From an uncultured Ruminococcus sp. (GTDB lineage Bacteria > Bacillota > Clostridia > Oscillospirales > Ruminococcaceae), in contig CAMJES010000047.1 in assembly GCA_946404705.1 (NCBI GenBank), forward strand, positions 1 through 10,637: 10,637 bases of DNA, in the 5' to 3' direction. Positions 1 to 6,885 of this stretch are shown here, piece by piece. Every line of letters begins with the position of its first letter. Position 1 is the first letter of the stretch. The position numbers and the translations under genes are program-made. The notes under the pieces are model-generated. The model searched no databases, was not told the origin of the DNA, and saw only the letters and a list, made by a program, of their open reading frames with translations.

Positions 1-55
1 GCATACGAGATATCATAGCCGGTGACTTGAGTTCAGACGTGTGCTCTTCCGATCT
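1..55. other. Illumina adapter contamination at contig end
   Basis: Bases 1-11 match the end of the Illumina P7 sequence (GCATACGAGAT). Bases 12-21 look like a 10-nt index. Bases 22-55 match the 34-nt TruSeq read-2 adapter ending in GCTCTTCCGATCT, with one mismatch (T instead of G at 28). This is library-construction sequence and not genome; the true insert begins at base 56. An open frame that begins at base 41 lies partly in the adapter and is artificial. The assignment is from remembered adapter sequence, but the match is long and essentially unambiguous. Confidence 0.97.
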
Positions 56-57
56 GA

Positions 58-504
58 ACGCAGGATGTCAAGAGAGTTTACAGAAAAACGGACGGAAAAT
101 ATTCTCTTGTTGAAATGCCTTATATCGAGGATTGGAGCCTTGAAAGAAAGCGTGAAATTGCCCGTGATATCGTCAGCAATGATTTTATTTCGTATGCAGC
201 GCTGGACGAAGAAAAGGTGGTCGGCTTTATCGGCTTAAAAAAGCAGCTTGTTGACGGATATATGATATTGGATATGATGCACGTTTCGGCGGAATGCCGC
301 GGAAAGGGCATCGGCAGAAAGCTGTTTGAGATAGGTAAACAAGAGGCTAAGAAACGCGGCGCAAAGGCGCTGTACATATCGGCTTGTTCATCCGAAGAAA
401 CGATCGCATTTTACACCGCAATGGGAGCAAAACTTACCGATAGCCCCATAAAGGAAATGGCAGACGAAGAACCGTTCGATTTACAGATGACCTGTATCGT
501 ATAA
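58..504 (+). CDS. GNAT family N-acetyltransferase, 5' truncated
   Basis: The protein transfers an acetyl group from acetyl-CoA to an unidentified amine substrate. The acetyl-CoA pyrophosphate-binding loop (R/Q-x-x-G-x-G/A) is seen as RGKGIG, encoded at 298-315, after a beta strand ending MMHVSAE. It is followed by the long helix and strand ALYISACS and by the segment IAFYTAMGA, both typical of the fold. The visible product is about 148 residues. An ATG at 115 exists, but the frame stays open upstream to the first genomic base, and the residues before it (RKTDGKYSLVE) resemble the N-terminal region of GNAT proteins of about 170-180 aa. There is also no ribosome binding site before 115. I therefore read this as a partial gene whose start is off the contig. 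It ends at a TAA and runs straight into a hairpin shared with the convergent gene. The substrate cannot be predicted. Confidence 0.88.
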   Translation, partial: TQDVKRVYRKTDGKYSLVEMPYIEDWSLERKREIARDIVSNDFISYAALDEEKVVGFIGLKKQLVDGYMILDMMHVSAECRGKGIGRKLFEIGKQEAKKRGAKALYISACSSEETIAFYTAMGAKLTDSPIKEMADEEPFDLQMTCIV

Positions 505-506
505 AA

Positions 507-540
507 AAAGCCTGAGAGGGAAAAATCCTTCTCAGGCTTT
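507..540. terminator. Hairpin terminator between convergent genes
   Basis: Arms 507-520 and 527-540 form a 14-bp stem (AAAGCCTGAGA paired with TCTCAGGCTTT plus three inner pairs, one G-U) around the 6-nt loop AAAAAT. Read on the minus strand the stem runs into seven T residues (complement of 503-509), four bases after the fakA stop codon. This is an excellent intrinsic terminator for the minus-strand operon. In the plus direction the T-run is only TTT, so it may also end the GNAT transcript but less efficiently. Confidence 0.92.
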
Positions 541-543
541 AGT

Positions 544-2178
544 TTATTCAACAGAGATTATATAATAGTATACGGGCTGACCGCCGTTTACGTTCATTAT
601 CTCGACCTTGTCGCCGAATTTGGTCTGAACAAGCTCGGTGAGCGCTTCGGTGTTTTCGTCGTCGGTATCTGCGCCGCTGATTATCGTTACAAAAGATGAG
701 TCGCCCGTTATCATCTTTTTGATAAGCTTATATGCGGCTTTGGTTACTTCCTTATCGGTAACGGCAAGCTTTCCGTTTTCAAGTCCGAGGATCTCGCCTT
801 TCTTTATATCCTTTCCGTCAAAGTCGCTGTCACGCGCTGCAAAGGTAACAAGTCCCGTTGAAACATTCTCGATAGCCTTTGACATATTCATACGGTTGGA
901 TTCATAATCTCCGTCCGGGTCGAAGTTCATCATCGCGGTAAGTCCCTGCGGTATGGTCTTGGTCTGCAGTACGCATACGCGCCTATCCGCAAGCTTGACC
1001 GCCTGCTCGGCTGCCATAATGATGTTCTTGTTGTTAGGAAGGACGAAAACCGTTTCTGCAGGCGTTGCAAGAATAGCTTTAAGTATATCGTCTGTTGACG
1101 GGTTCATAGTTTGTCCGCCGGTAACGATGGTATCTGCGCCGAGGTTGGTGAAGAGATCCTCGACTCCCTTTCCTGCGGCTACTGCGACAAATCCGAACGG
1201 CTTTTCGGGAGCGGCAGGCGTGAACTCGCGGACTTTCATGACCGCAGCTTCTTTCTGCTTGTTCTTGTGCTGGTGGCGCATATTGTCGATCTTTAGATTG
1301 GTGAGCGCGCCGAAAAGAATACCCTCTTCAATCGCCTTTCCGGGGTGGTCGGTGTGAACGTGAACTTTGATTATATCTTCGTCATCGACCGCAACAACGC
1401 AGTCGCCGATAGTTTCAAGGAACGCTCTCAGGCGTGAAGCGTCGGGGCAGTCGGGGTTTTTGTTTACGATGAATTCCGTACAGTAGGTGAAGTTTATCTC
1501 TTCGTCAAAGTCGCCGACAGCGGTCTTTGCGGTGGAGCTTTCCTTTGCTTTTTCATCGGTTACGGCCTTTCCGCCGCAGAAAACCTCCAGCATTGCGCGC
1601 CAGATTATGATAAGTCCCTTTCCGCCTGCGTCAACAACGCCTGCTTTTTTCAGTACGGGCAGCATTTCGGGCGTCTGCGCAAGAGCTTTTTCCGCTTCGT
1701 CGCAGACAGCGCTCCACAATTCCGCTTCGCTCTGTGCATTCGGCGCAAGTTCCGATGCTTTTTCCGAAGCAAGCCTTGCAACGGTGAGTATCGTACCCTC
1801 GGTCGGGTTCATTACAGCCTTGTAAGCGCCCTTTACACCGAGTTCAAGCGCGTTTGCAAGGTCGGTGCAGCCTATCTCACTTTTGCCCTTGAAAGCCTTG
1901 GAAAATCCTCTGAACAGAAGCGAAAGGATAACTCCCGAGTTTCCTCTTGCACCTCTGAGCAGAGCGGCAGCCGCGGTATCGGCAGCTGCAGAGGCTGTGC
2001 AGTTGTCGTTCATAACTTCAAGCTCGCGCATCGCGCTGCTCATTGTCATGGACATATTTGTACCGGTATCGCCGTCGGGAACAGGATATACATTCAGTTC
2101 ATCGACAGCGCGTCTGTTGTTTGATATTGCAGCCGCACCGGAAATAAAAGCTTCTCTAAGCATTTTTCCGCTTATCAC
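544..2178 (-). CDS. fakA: FakA/YloV fatty acid kinase catalytic subunit (DAK2 family)
   Basis: FakA is the cytoplasmic ATP-binding subunit of bacterial fatty acid kinase. It phosphorylates fatty acids presented by a FakB (DegV-family) partner, feeding exogenous fatty acids into phospholipid synthesis. The 544-aa length matches YloV/FakA (about 550). The N-terminal DhaL/DAK2 kinase domain (about 1-200) has the Mg-ATP motif PVPDGDTGTNM (Asp35 and Asp37), GARGNSG at 76-82 and DAGGKGL from Asp183. The middle domain has CTEF (Cys233) and HVHT (His273, His275), candidate metal ligands. The C-terminal domain (about 325-544) contains the family hallmark GGQTMNPST at 354-362. The start is GTG at 2178, because AAAGGGGAAG lies 8 nt upstream and the resulting N-terminus aligns with YloV; an internal ATG at 2163 is too far from that site. 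It lies 32 nt after yloU and is presumably cotranscribed. No fakB is visible here. Confidence 0.93.
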   Translation of the reverse strand: MISGKMLREAFISGAAAISNNRRAVDELNVYPVPDGDTGTNMSMTMSSAMRELEVMNDNCTASAAADTAAAALLRGARGNSGVILSLLFRGFSKAFKGKSEIGCTDLANALELGVKGAYKAVMNPTEGTILTVARLASEKASELAPNAQSEAELWSAVCDEAEKALAQTPEMLPVLKKAGVVDAGGKGLIIIWRAMLEVFCGGKAVTDEKAKESSTAKTAVGDFDEEINFTYCTEFIVNKNPDCPDASRLRAFLETIGDCVVAVDDEDIIKVHVHTDHPGKAIEEGILFGALTNLKIDNMRHQHKNKQKEAAVMKVREFTPAAPEKPFGFVAVAAGKGVEDLFTNLGADTIVTGGQTMNPSTDDILKAILATPAETVFVLPNNKNIIMAAEQAVKLADRRVCVLQTKTIPQGLTAMMNFDPDGDYESNRMNMSKAIENVSTGLVTFAARDSDFDGKDIKKGEILGLENGKLAVTDKEVTKAAYKLIKKMITGDSSFVTIISGADTDDENTEALTELVQTKFGDKVEIMNVNGGQPVYYYIISVE

Positions 2179-2186
2179 TTTAAATT

Positions 2187-2196
2187 CTTCCCCTTT
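2187..2196 (-). promoter_or_regulatory. Ribosome binding site deciding the fakA GTG start
   Basis: On the minus strand AAAGGGGAAG precedes the GTG at 2178 by 8 nt. It would be about 23 nt from the next in-frame ATG at 2163, so the GTG is preferred. Confidence 0.75.
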
Positions 2197-2210
2197 CGGT
2201 AAATGCTGTT

Positions 2211-2570
2211 TTATTCAAGCATACCGTCAATAAAGACGGAGATCTTTGAAATTTTAAGTTCTGTCTTATCCTCGACTGTATAACGGATCTTGTGAGCAAG
2301 ATTTTCGGTAACTGCAGCGATATTCGTTCCGTAAAGCACGGAAATATGCAGAGAAACAGTTATCTTGTCGTTATCTCTTACCGTCAGCTTAACGCCGCGC
2401 CTGCCTTTCAGCTCCGCTTTTTTGAACAGGCTTACAAGGTGATATTTTTTTGTATCGACAGGGTTAAGGTCGGCAACGCCAAAGCATTGCGACGCTGTTC
2501 GGCTTATCAGCGAAACAAGGTAATCTTCGGAAATCCCGATCTTACCGAGATAGTTTTCAACCGTGATCAA
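2211..2570 (-). CDS. yloU: Asp23/Gls24 (YloU-like) family protein
   Basis: This is a small alkaline-shock/envelope-stress (Asp23/Gls24) family protein of 119 aa, the usual size for YloU. The family signature is visible: an N-terminal helix after ITVENYLGKIG, the strand VSLHISVLYGTNIAAV, then the helix LAHKIRYTVE and a final strand ISKISVFIDGM. The molecular role of YloU is not well defined; Asp23 relatives are linked to envelope stress. I choose the TTG at 2570 as start. AAGGAG lies 9 nt upstream, and the promoter at 2602-2630 puts the transcript start near 2595, downstream of the in-frame ATG at 2654, which therefore cannot be used from this promoter. Extending to 2654 would add 28 residues unlike the family. 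The gene directly precedes fakA, the order known from B. subtilis yloU-yloV. Confidence 0.88.
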   Translation of the reverse strand: MITVENYLGKIGISEDYLVSLISRTASQCFGVADLNPVDTKKYHLVSLFKKAELKGRRGVKLTVRDNDKITVSLHISVLYGTNIAAVTENLAHKIRYTVEDKTELKISKISVFIDGMLE

Positions 2571-2579
2571 TCGGATCAG

Positions 2580-2585
2580 CTCCTT
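2580..2585 (-). promoter_or_regulatory. Ribosome binding site of yloU (TTG start)
   Basis: AAGGAG on the minus strand, separated by 9 nt from the TTG at 2570. It sits between the predicted transcript start (about 2595) and the coding region, and it decides the start codon. Confidence 0.8.
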
Positions 2586-2601
2586 ATAGTCATATAGATT
2601 T

Positions 2602-2630
2602 ATTATATCACATTTCCCAATGCATTTCAA
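2602..2630 (-). promoter_or_regulatory. Sigma-A promoter for yloU-fakA
   Basis: On the minus strand TTGAAA (2630-2625), a 17-bp spacer and TATAAT (2607-2602) are seen, with TGA just before the -10 giving an extended -10 element. Transcription should start near 2595, leaving a leader of about 25 nt. Confidence 0.88.
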
Positions 2631-2741
2631 GTAGCAGAAAGACAAAATAAGCAAAAACCGCTTAAAAACAGACTATAAAAATGATATTGTCGATTTATAA
2701 TGGTAAAAATTATATAAGATGCTGAAAAAATTAAAAAACTA

Positions 2742-2770
2742 TTGCTTGTTTTTTGAATATATGCTATAAT
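2742..2770 (+). promoter_or_regulatory. Extended -10 promoter for the hybrid histidine kinase
   Basis: TTGCTT (2742-2747), a 17-bp spacer and a perfect TATAAT (2765-2770) preceded by TGC (extended -10). Transcription would start near 2777, giving a leader of about 120 nt before the kinase ATG at 2897. Confidence 0.8.
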
Positions 2771-2782
2771 ATTTTTAATAAT

Positions 2783-2861
2783 CAAAATAGGGTAGCTATA
2801 TACTGTCCTCTGTTGAAAAATAGATGTTTTGCAGCAGAGTGCGGCTTGACCCTATGTTTTG
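2783..2861 (+). ncRNA. Candidate structured 5' leader of the kinase mRNA
   Basis: Within the leader, ATAGGGT (2787-2793) pairs perfectly with ACCCTAT (2849-2855). AAA (2784-2786) can add pairs with TTT (2857-2859) across a bulged G. Inside, CTCTGTTG (2808-2815) pairs with CAGCAGAG (2832-2839) with one G-U, and four more A-T pairs follow past an A-G mismatch to a 6-nt loop (2821-2826). The result is a nested two-helix RNA ending about 35 nt before the start codon. I could not match it to a riboswitch class I know, including the c-di-GMP classes, so the function is open and the fold could be chance. Confidence 0.35.
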
Positions 2862-2883
2862 GTTTTTATGGATCAATGCGGAC

Positions 2884-2887
2884 GGAG
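2884..2887 (+). promoter_or_regulatory. Ribosome binding site deciding the kinase start
   Basis: GGAG lies 9 nt before the ATG at 2897. The earlier in-frame ATG at 2876 has no comparable site, and the TTG at 2753 lies upstream of the -10 box. Confidence 0.7.
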
Positions 2888-2896
2888 TTGATATTT

Positions 2897-5800
2897 ATGA
2901 AGGGAAAAGCTAAGATCAAAGCACATGATCGGATGAAGTGTTTTATACTTTTCTGTGCAGCTGTTGTTTTGGTTCAGAGCCTTATATATATAATTTCGAT
3001 AAATTCTTCGGAAATGTTTAAGCGCATCAGCCGTGATGCGGAAATGAATCTGCAAAATGCCGCATCAAAGCAGAGTGTGGTACTGAAAAGGACTTTGGGC
3101 GAATTTACCGATATGTCGGATGAAATTCAAAGTGCTGATGTCATTTTGTCGAAGATACTCAAAGAAAGGGGAATCACGATAGAAGGGTTCCTCTCCGATC
3201 CCGGCGCACAGACGATGTTTACCGAAGATTACGCCGAAGAGATGATAGATTATATGGAGGACAAATCTCCGAGCGGCGTTTTTACTGTTCTCTGCAATGA
3301 TCCTGAGAATATCCAAAATTCAAACCTTAAAGGCTTCTTTTTCAAGGACGCAGATCCGGATGGAAACGATGACTTCGATTCTGTTATGACAAGGGGCAGT
3401 AAGGCTATTTCCTCTGAATATAACATTCCTCTTGATATAAACTGGAGCAGCGACTTTGAGTATAAAAAAACAAAGTCAAATCAGTTCAAGTTCTTTCTGG
3501 AACCGGTAACGGCGGCTCGAAGCTGTCCGGAAGGAAAAAGCAGCGATTTCGGATACTGGTCTGACAGCTTTGTATATGATGACGGCAGCGATGACCGCAT
3601 AATAACTTTTTCCGTTCCGCTTATATATGAAAAAACGGTTTACGGAGTTACCGGAATAACGCTTTCCTGCACAAAGGTCAGCAAAATACTCAAAATGGAT
3701 ACTTTTGACGGTGGGATCATTCTTTTGAGTTCAAAAAATTATTCAAAAGGCGAAGACTTGACAGGTATGATACAGGCGGTAAACGGTATTCAGTCGGTCA
3801 AAAAGGTTACGCCAGGAAGCCAGATAAAGCTTACCCGTGAAGATAATTCCGGCATTGTTTATTCTGCCGGCGGTTTTGAACTTGATGACGGGAAACCCTG
3901 CTGTGCGGCTGCTGTTGTCAGTCTTTACGGTGATGATGCGTATTTCGGCGAAAACGACTGGTATGTTGTTTCGGTCAAGGGCAGAAACAGCGTTTACAGC
4001 GCGTATGAATATACCTTAAAGCGGCTGAATATTACCATGGCAATAATTTTTGCAACGGGTGCAGCTGCGATTATCATAATATCATTTACAGCGATAAAAA
4101 GCTTTGCAGGATTCCGTGACGCCATAATCGGACTTTCCGAAAACGGCAGGCCTGAAAAGGAGTATTCCTCAAAAAATGAAGATCTTACAGAGCTTTACGA
4201 GCTTTTCAGCAATATGGTCGAAGAACGCCGCGAAGCTCTGCTGACATACGAGGGAGAACACGAGCTTTGCTCAATTGCCCTAAAATCCTCCAACAGCAGC
4301 CTCTTTGAATATGAGAATGAAGAAGATCTGTTTATGATCTATCACTTTGACGAAGACAAGAAAAGCTGCTTTTCTCGCAGAAGTATGTACCGTAATTTCC
4401 GCAAACTCGTAATGGAGGGTGAAGTCTGTCCCGAGGAGGATATCAATACAGTTATAGCATTCCTTGACGGACGGATGAACGAGCCGTTCAGAGCAAGGTT
4501 TTATACAAAGAATAATGAAATACGCTGGAATTATGTTTCAGGCAAGGCAATAATGGATAATAACGAGGTTGCCAGAGTTGTTGCCTGTGCGCAGAATATC
4601 ACCGACATAGTTCTTGAAGAGCAGCGTTTGCAGGCATTGAGCAGCCGCGACAAGGTAACGGGCTTCTATGAAGCAGACTACGGTTATATGCTTGCAAAGA
4701 AGCAGGCTCTTGAAAATGACGGAAGATTTGCGCTTGCTATTGTTTCGCTGAAAAATGTCAACGAGTTCATAAGGAGCGAAGGTTCATATTATTTCAACGG
4801 CGTTATGGAGGAGATCGCAAATATTCTCCGTTCGTTTGAATCCGAATGTGATATAATCTGGAGAATGTCGGTATCGGATATTGCAATATATATTCCGAAC
4901 AAGGATGAAACTGAGTATATCGACTCGTTTAATAATGCGCTTTCATATATTGACAGAGTGTATTTCTCCGAAAATGATCACTCGATTTTTTGCGGAATAG
5001 GTATTTTCCGCGGCGGAAAAGGCGAGCAGTTTGCGGAAGCTGTTGACAATGCGCGACTTGCAAGCCTTGCAGCGGAAATGCCGACATATTCGCGCATTAC
5101 ATATTACAGCGACGCGCAGTTCGATCTTTCTGTGCGTTCAAAGCTCACCGCTGTGGCAAGCTATGAGTCGAGCGCAGGTATAACCGAACTTGAAAACGGT
5201 TATAACACGACCGAAAATATGGTTTCCTATACCATTAATATGCTTGAAAAGTCGAAGAATTTGACTAAGGCGATAGATATTATCTTCTGCAAGATAGGCC
5301 GTGTGCTTGACCTTGAAAGGATCGCGTTCTTTGATATGAACCGCGAACGCAAGTCTGTCCGTGTTTTCCGTCAATGGAGCAGCTACGGAAAGAAAAAGAT
5401 AATCGACAGCGCATTTTCGCTTGACAGCGGTTTTGACGAGCTTGTTGAGCTGCTTTCGGCAGGCGAAAATGTTTTGGCAGATAAGAATTTCTATGTTTCT
5501 TCGAACGAGCTTTCGGCGTTTATCGCTATGCTTAGGGAAAACGGAAAGCTGCTTATTACTCCTGTTTCCTATCACGGAGTTCCTTATGCATTTCTTGTTT
5601 TCTGCGTCGTAGAAAGAGAAACGCCCGAAGGTGCGATAAAGTCAATGGCGGAGCTTTCGAGAGTTATTTCCGCACAGGTCATCTCGTCAAGAACGGCTTC
5701 GGAAAATGTTGCGCGAAGCGAATTCTTCTCAAAAATGTCGCATGAGATAAGAACGCCTATGAACGCTGTAATGGGCATAACGCAGATACTTCTTGACAGC

Positions 5801-6835
5801 GGCGATCTGAGCGATGAAACACGGGATTATATCGAAAAGATCGACAGTTCCTCGCACTATCTGCTTGAACTTATCAACAGCAATCTTGAACTTTCCAAAA
5901 TCGAAAGCGGCAAGATGACCGTCAACAGCGTTCCGTTTGACCTGCAGTCGCTTATTGACGACACCGAAACGATAATCCGCGTTCAGACCGAGCAGAAGGG
6001 ATTGTATTTCGCTGTTGAGGGTACTATCAAGCACCGCTATGTATTCGGTGACAGTCTGAAGCTTCGTCAGGTGCTTATAAACATACTCGGAAACGCGCTT
6101 AAATTCACATCGCACGGCGGAATAACGCTTACGGTAAACGAAGAGGGCGCTGATAACCTAACAGTCGATCTGCATTTTTCCGTTAAGGATATGGGCATTG
6201 GCATTAGCCACGAAAATATCGAGAAGATATTTGATTCGTTTGAACAGCTTGGCGGAAAGATTACCGCAAAATACGGCGGAACGGGTCTTGGTCTTGCGAT
6301 AAGCAGCGCCTATGTTTCGATGATGGGCGGAAAGCTCTCGGTCGAGAGCGAGCTTGGAAAGGGTTCGGAATTCTATTTTGATATCAAGCTTCCGATCGCG
6401 GACAAATCCAAGGTCGAAACCGAGGAATCGGAGAATTCCGAGGTCGTTATCGAGGGCAGGCGTATCCTTCTTGCGGAGGATGACGAGATGAACCGTATGA
6501 TAGCAGTCAAGCTGCTTGAAAATGACGGATTGATAGTCGAAACTGCCGAAAACGGTGAAATTGCGGTACAGAAGTTTGCAGATTCGGAAGAAAAGCATTA
6601 TGACGCGATATTTATGGATATCCGTATGCCGATAATGGACGGACTTGAAGCGACGAGGAAGATACGCAGTCTTGACCGTCCCGATGCGAGAACCGTGCCG
6701 ATCGTAGCGCTTACGGCAAATGCGTTTGATGAAGATATGAAGAAATCCGCACAATGCGGTATGAACGGACATCTTTCAAAGCCGATAGACATCAAGCAGA
6801 TACGCAAGATCCTCAGGGCAACATTAAAAAAATAA
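2897..6835 (+). CDS. Membrane hybrid sensor histidine kinase/response regulator with degenerate GGDEF-like domain
   Basis: This 1312-aa kinase senses an unknown signal outside the membrane and autophosphorylates on His. In order: TM1 (about 14-36), a large extracytoplasmic sensor (about 37-378, possibly Cache-like), TM2 (about 379-403), a HAMP-like linker, a PAS-like domain (about 454-571), a GGDEF-like domain (about 582-738), a GAF-like domain (about 773-917), HisKA with SHEIRTPMN (His949), an ATPase domain with Asn1066, DMGIGI from Asp1098 and GGTGLGL, and a C-terminal receiver with acidic residues 1194-1196, phosphoacceptor Asp1241 and Lys1295. The kinase and receiver motifs are intact. 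In the GGDEF-like domain the signature is SVSDI (658-662), so cyclase activity is not expected. The ATG at 2897 is chosen because GGAG lies 9 nt upstream and a basic N-terminus then precedes TM1; the frame opens further upstream to 2753, but that point lies before the -10 box. No HPt or output domain is present, so its phosphorelay partner is elsewhere. Confidence 0.9.
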   Translation: MKGKAKIKAHDRMKCFILFCAAVVLVQSLIYIISINSSEMFKRISRDAEMNLQNAASKQSVVLKRTLGEFTDMSDEIQSADVILSKILKERGITIEGFLSDPGAQTMFTEDYAEEMIDYMEDKSPSGVFTVLCNDPENIQNSNLKGFFFKDADPDGNDDFDSVMTRGSKAISSEYNIPLDINWSSDFEYKKTKSNQFKFFLEPVTAARSCPEGKSSDFGYWSDSFVYDDGSDDRIITFSVPLIYEKTVYGVTGITLSCTKVSKILKMDTFDGGIILLSSKNYSKGEDLTGMIQAVNGIQSVKKVTPGSQIKLTREDNSGIVYSAGGFELDDGKPCCAAAVVSLYGDDAYFGENDWYVVSVKGRNSVYSAYEYTLKRLNITMAIIFATGAAAIIIISFTAIKSFAGFRDAIIGLSENGRPEKEYSSKNEDLTELYELFSNMVEERREALLTYEGEHELCSIALKSSNSSLFEYENEEDLFMIYHFDEDKKSCFSRRSMYRNFRKLVMEGEVCPEEDINTVIAFLDGRMNEPFRARFYTKNNEIRWNYVSGKAIMDNNEVARVVACAQNITDIVLEEQRLQALSSRDKVTGFYEADYGYMLAKKQALENDGRFALAIVSLKNVNEFIRSEGSYYFNGVMEEIANILRSFESECDIIWRMSVSDIAIYIPNKDETEYIDSFNNALSYIDRVYFSENDHSIFCGIGIFRGGKGEQFAEAVDNARLASLAAEMPTYSRITYYSDAQFDLSVRSKLTAVASYESSAGITELENGYNTTENMVSYTINMLEKSKNLTKAIDIIFCKIGRVLDLERIAFFDMNRERKSVRVFRQWSSYGKKKIIDSAFSLDSGFDELVELLSAGENVLADKNFYVSSNELSAFIAMLRENGKLLITPVSYHGVPYAFLVFCVVERETPEGAIKSMAELSRVISAQVISSRTASENVARSEFFSKMSHEIRTPMNAVMGITQILLDSGDLSDETRDYIEKIDSSSHYLLELINSNLELSKIESGKMTVNSVPFDLQSLIDDTETIIRVQTEQKGLYFAVEGTIKHRYVFGDSLKLRQVLINILGNALKFTSHGGITLTVNEEGADNLTVDLHFSVKDMGIGISHENIEKIFDSFEQLGGKITAKYGGTGLGLAISSAYVSMMGGKLSVESELGKGSEFYFDIKLPIADKSKVETEESENSEVVIEGRRILLAEDDEMNRMIAVKLLENDGLIVETAENGEIAVQKFADSEEKHYDAIFMDIRMPIMDGLEATRKIRSLDRPDARTVPIVALTANAFDEDMKKSAQCGMNGHLSKPIDIKQIRKILRATLKK

Positions 6836-6844
6836 ATTAAGGTG

Positions 6845-6873
6845 ATCGCACAAGTCATTACGGCTTGTGCGAT
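6845..6873 (+). terminator. Intrinsic terminator-like hairpin after the kinase
   Basis: ATCGCACAAG (6845-6854) and CTTGTGCGAT (6864-6873) form a perfect 10-bp stem with a 9-nt loop, 9 nt after the kinase stop codon. The T-run at the base is short (6873-6876). It probably ends or attenuates the kinase transcript. It stands only 12 nt before the transporter ATG, so it is also part of the transporter's leader if that gene is read from upstream. Confidence 0.7.
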
Positions 6874-6885
6874 TTTGGGTGAAAA

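Larger units (their letters stand above)
2571..2896. other. Divergent intergenic region, yloU / hybrid kinase
   Basis: This AT-rich gap of 326 bases holds the yloU promoter and ribosome binding site (2580-2630), the kinase promoter (2742-2770) and the kinase leader (about 2777-2896). Between 2631 and 2741 I see only AT-rich DNA with a weak 5-bp inverted repeat (TAAGC 2648-2652, GCTTA 2660-2664). No small gene is supported. Confidence 0.7.

Noticed and set aside
41..238. Open frame of 65 codons at the contig start
   Set aside because: It begins inside adapter sequence and overlaps the GNAT frame; it is artificial.
2673..2701. A second plus-strand promoter with TATAAT at 2696-2701
   Set aside because: The sequence at the -35 position is a poor match and there is no TGn extension; the promoter at 2742-2770 is much better placed.
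2821..2826. Kinase-leader 6-nt loop as half of an ANTAR paired-hexaloop target
   Set aside because: The loop (TAGATG) lacks A at position 1 and G at position 4, no second hexaloop hairpin follows, and no terminator overlaps it.
2777..2896. c-di-GMP (GEMM) riboswitch upstream of the kinase, prompted by its GGDEF-like domain
   Set aside because: The conserved GEMM core segments and tetraloop-receptor features are absent; only generic nested helices are seen.
6158..6772. Long antisense open frame of 204 codons inside the kinase gene
   Set aside because: It is a frame shadow of the ATPase/receiver coding region, with no recognisable domain and no ribosome binding site or promoter seen.
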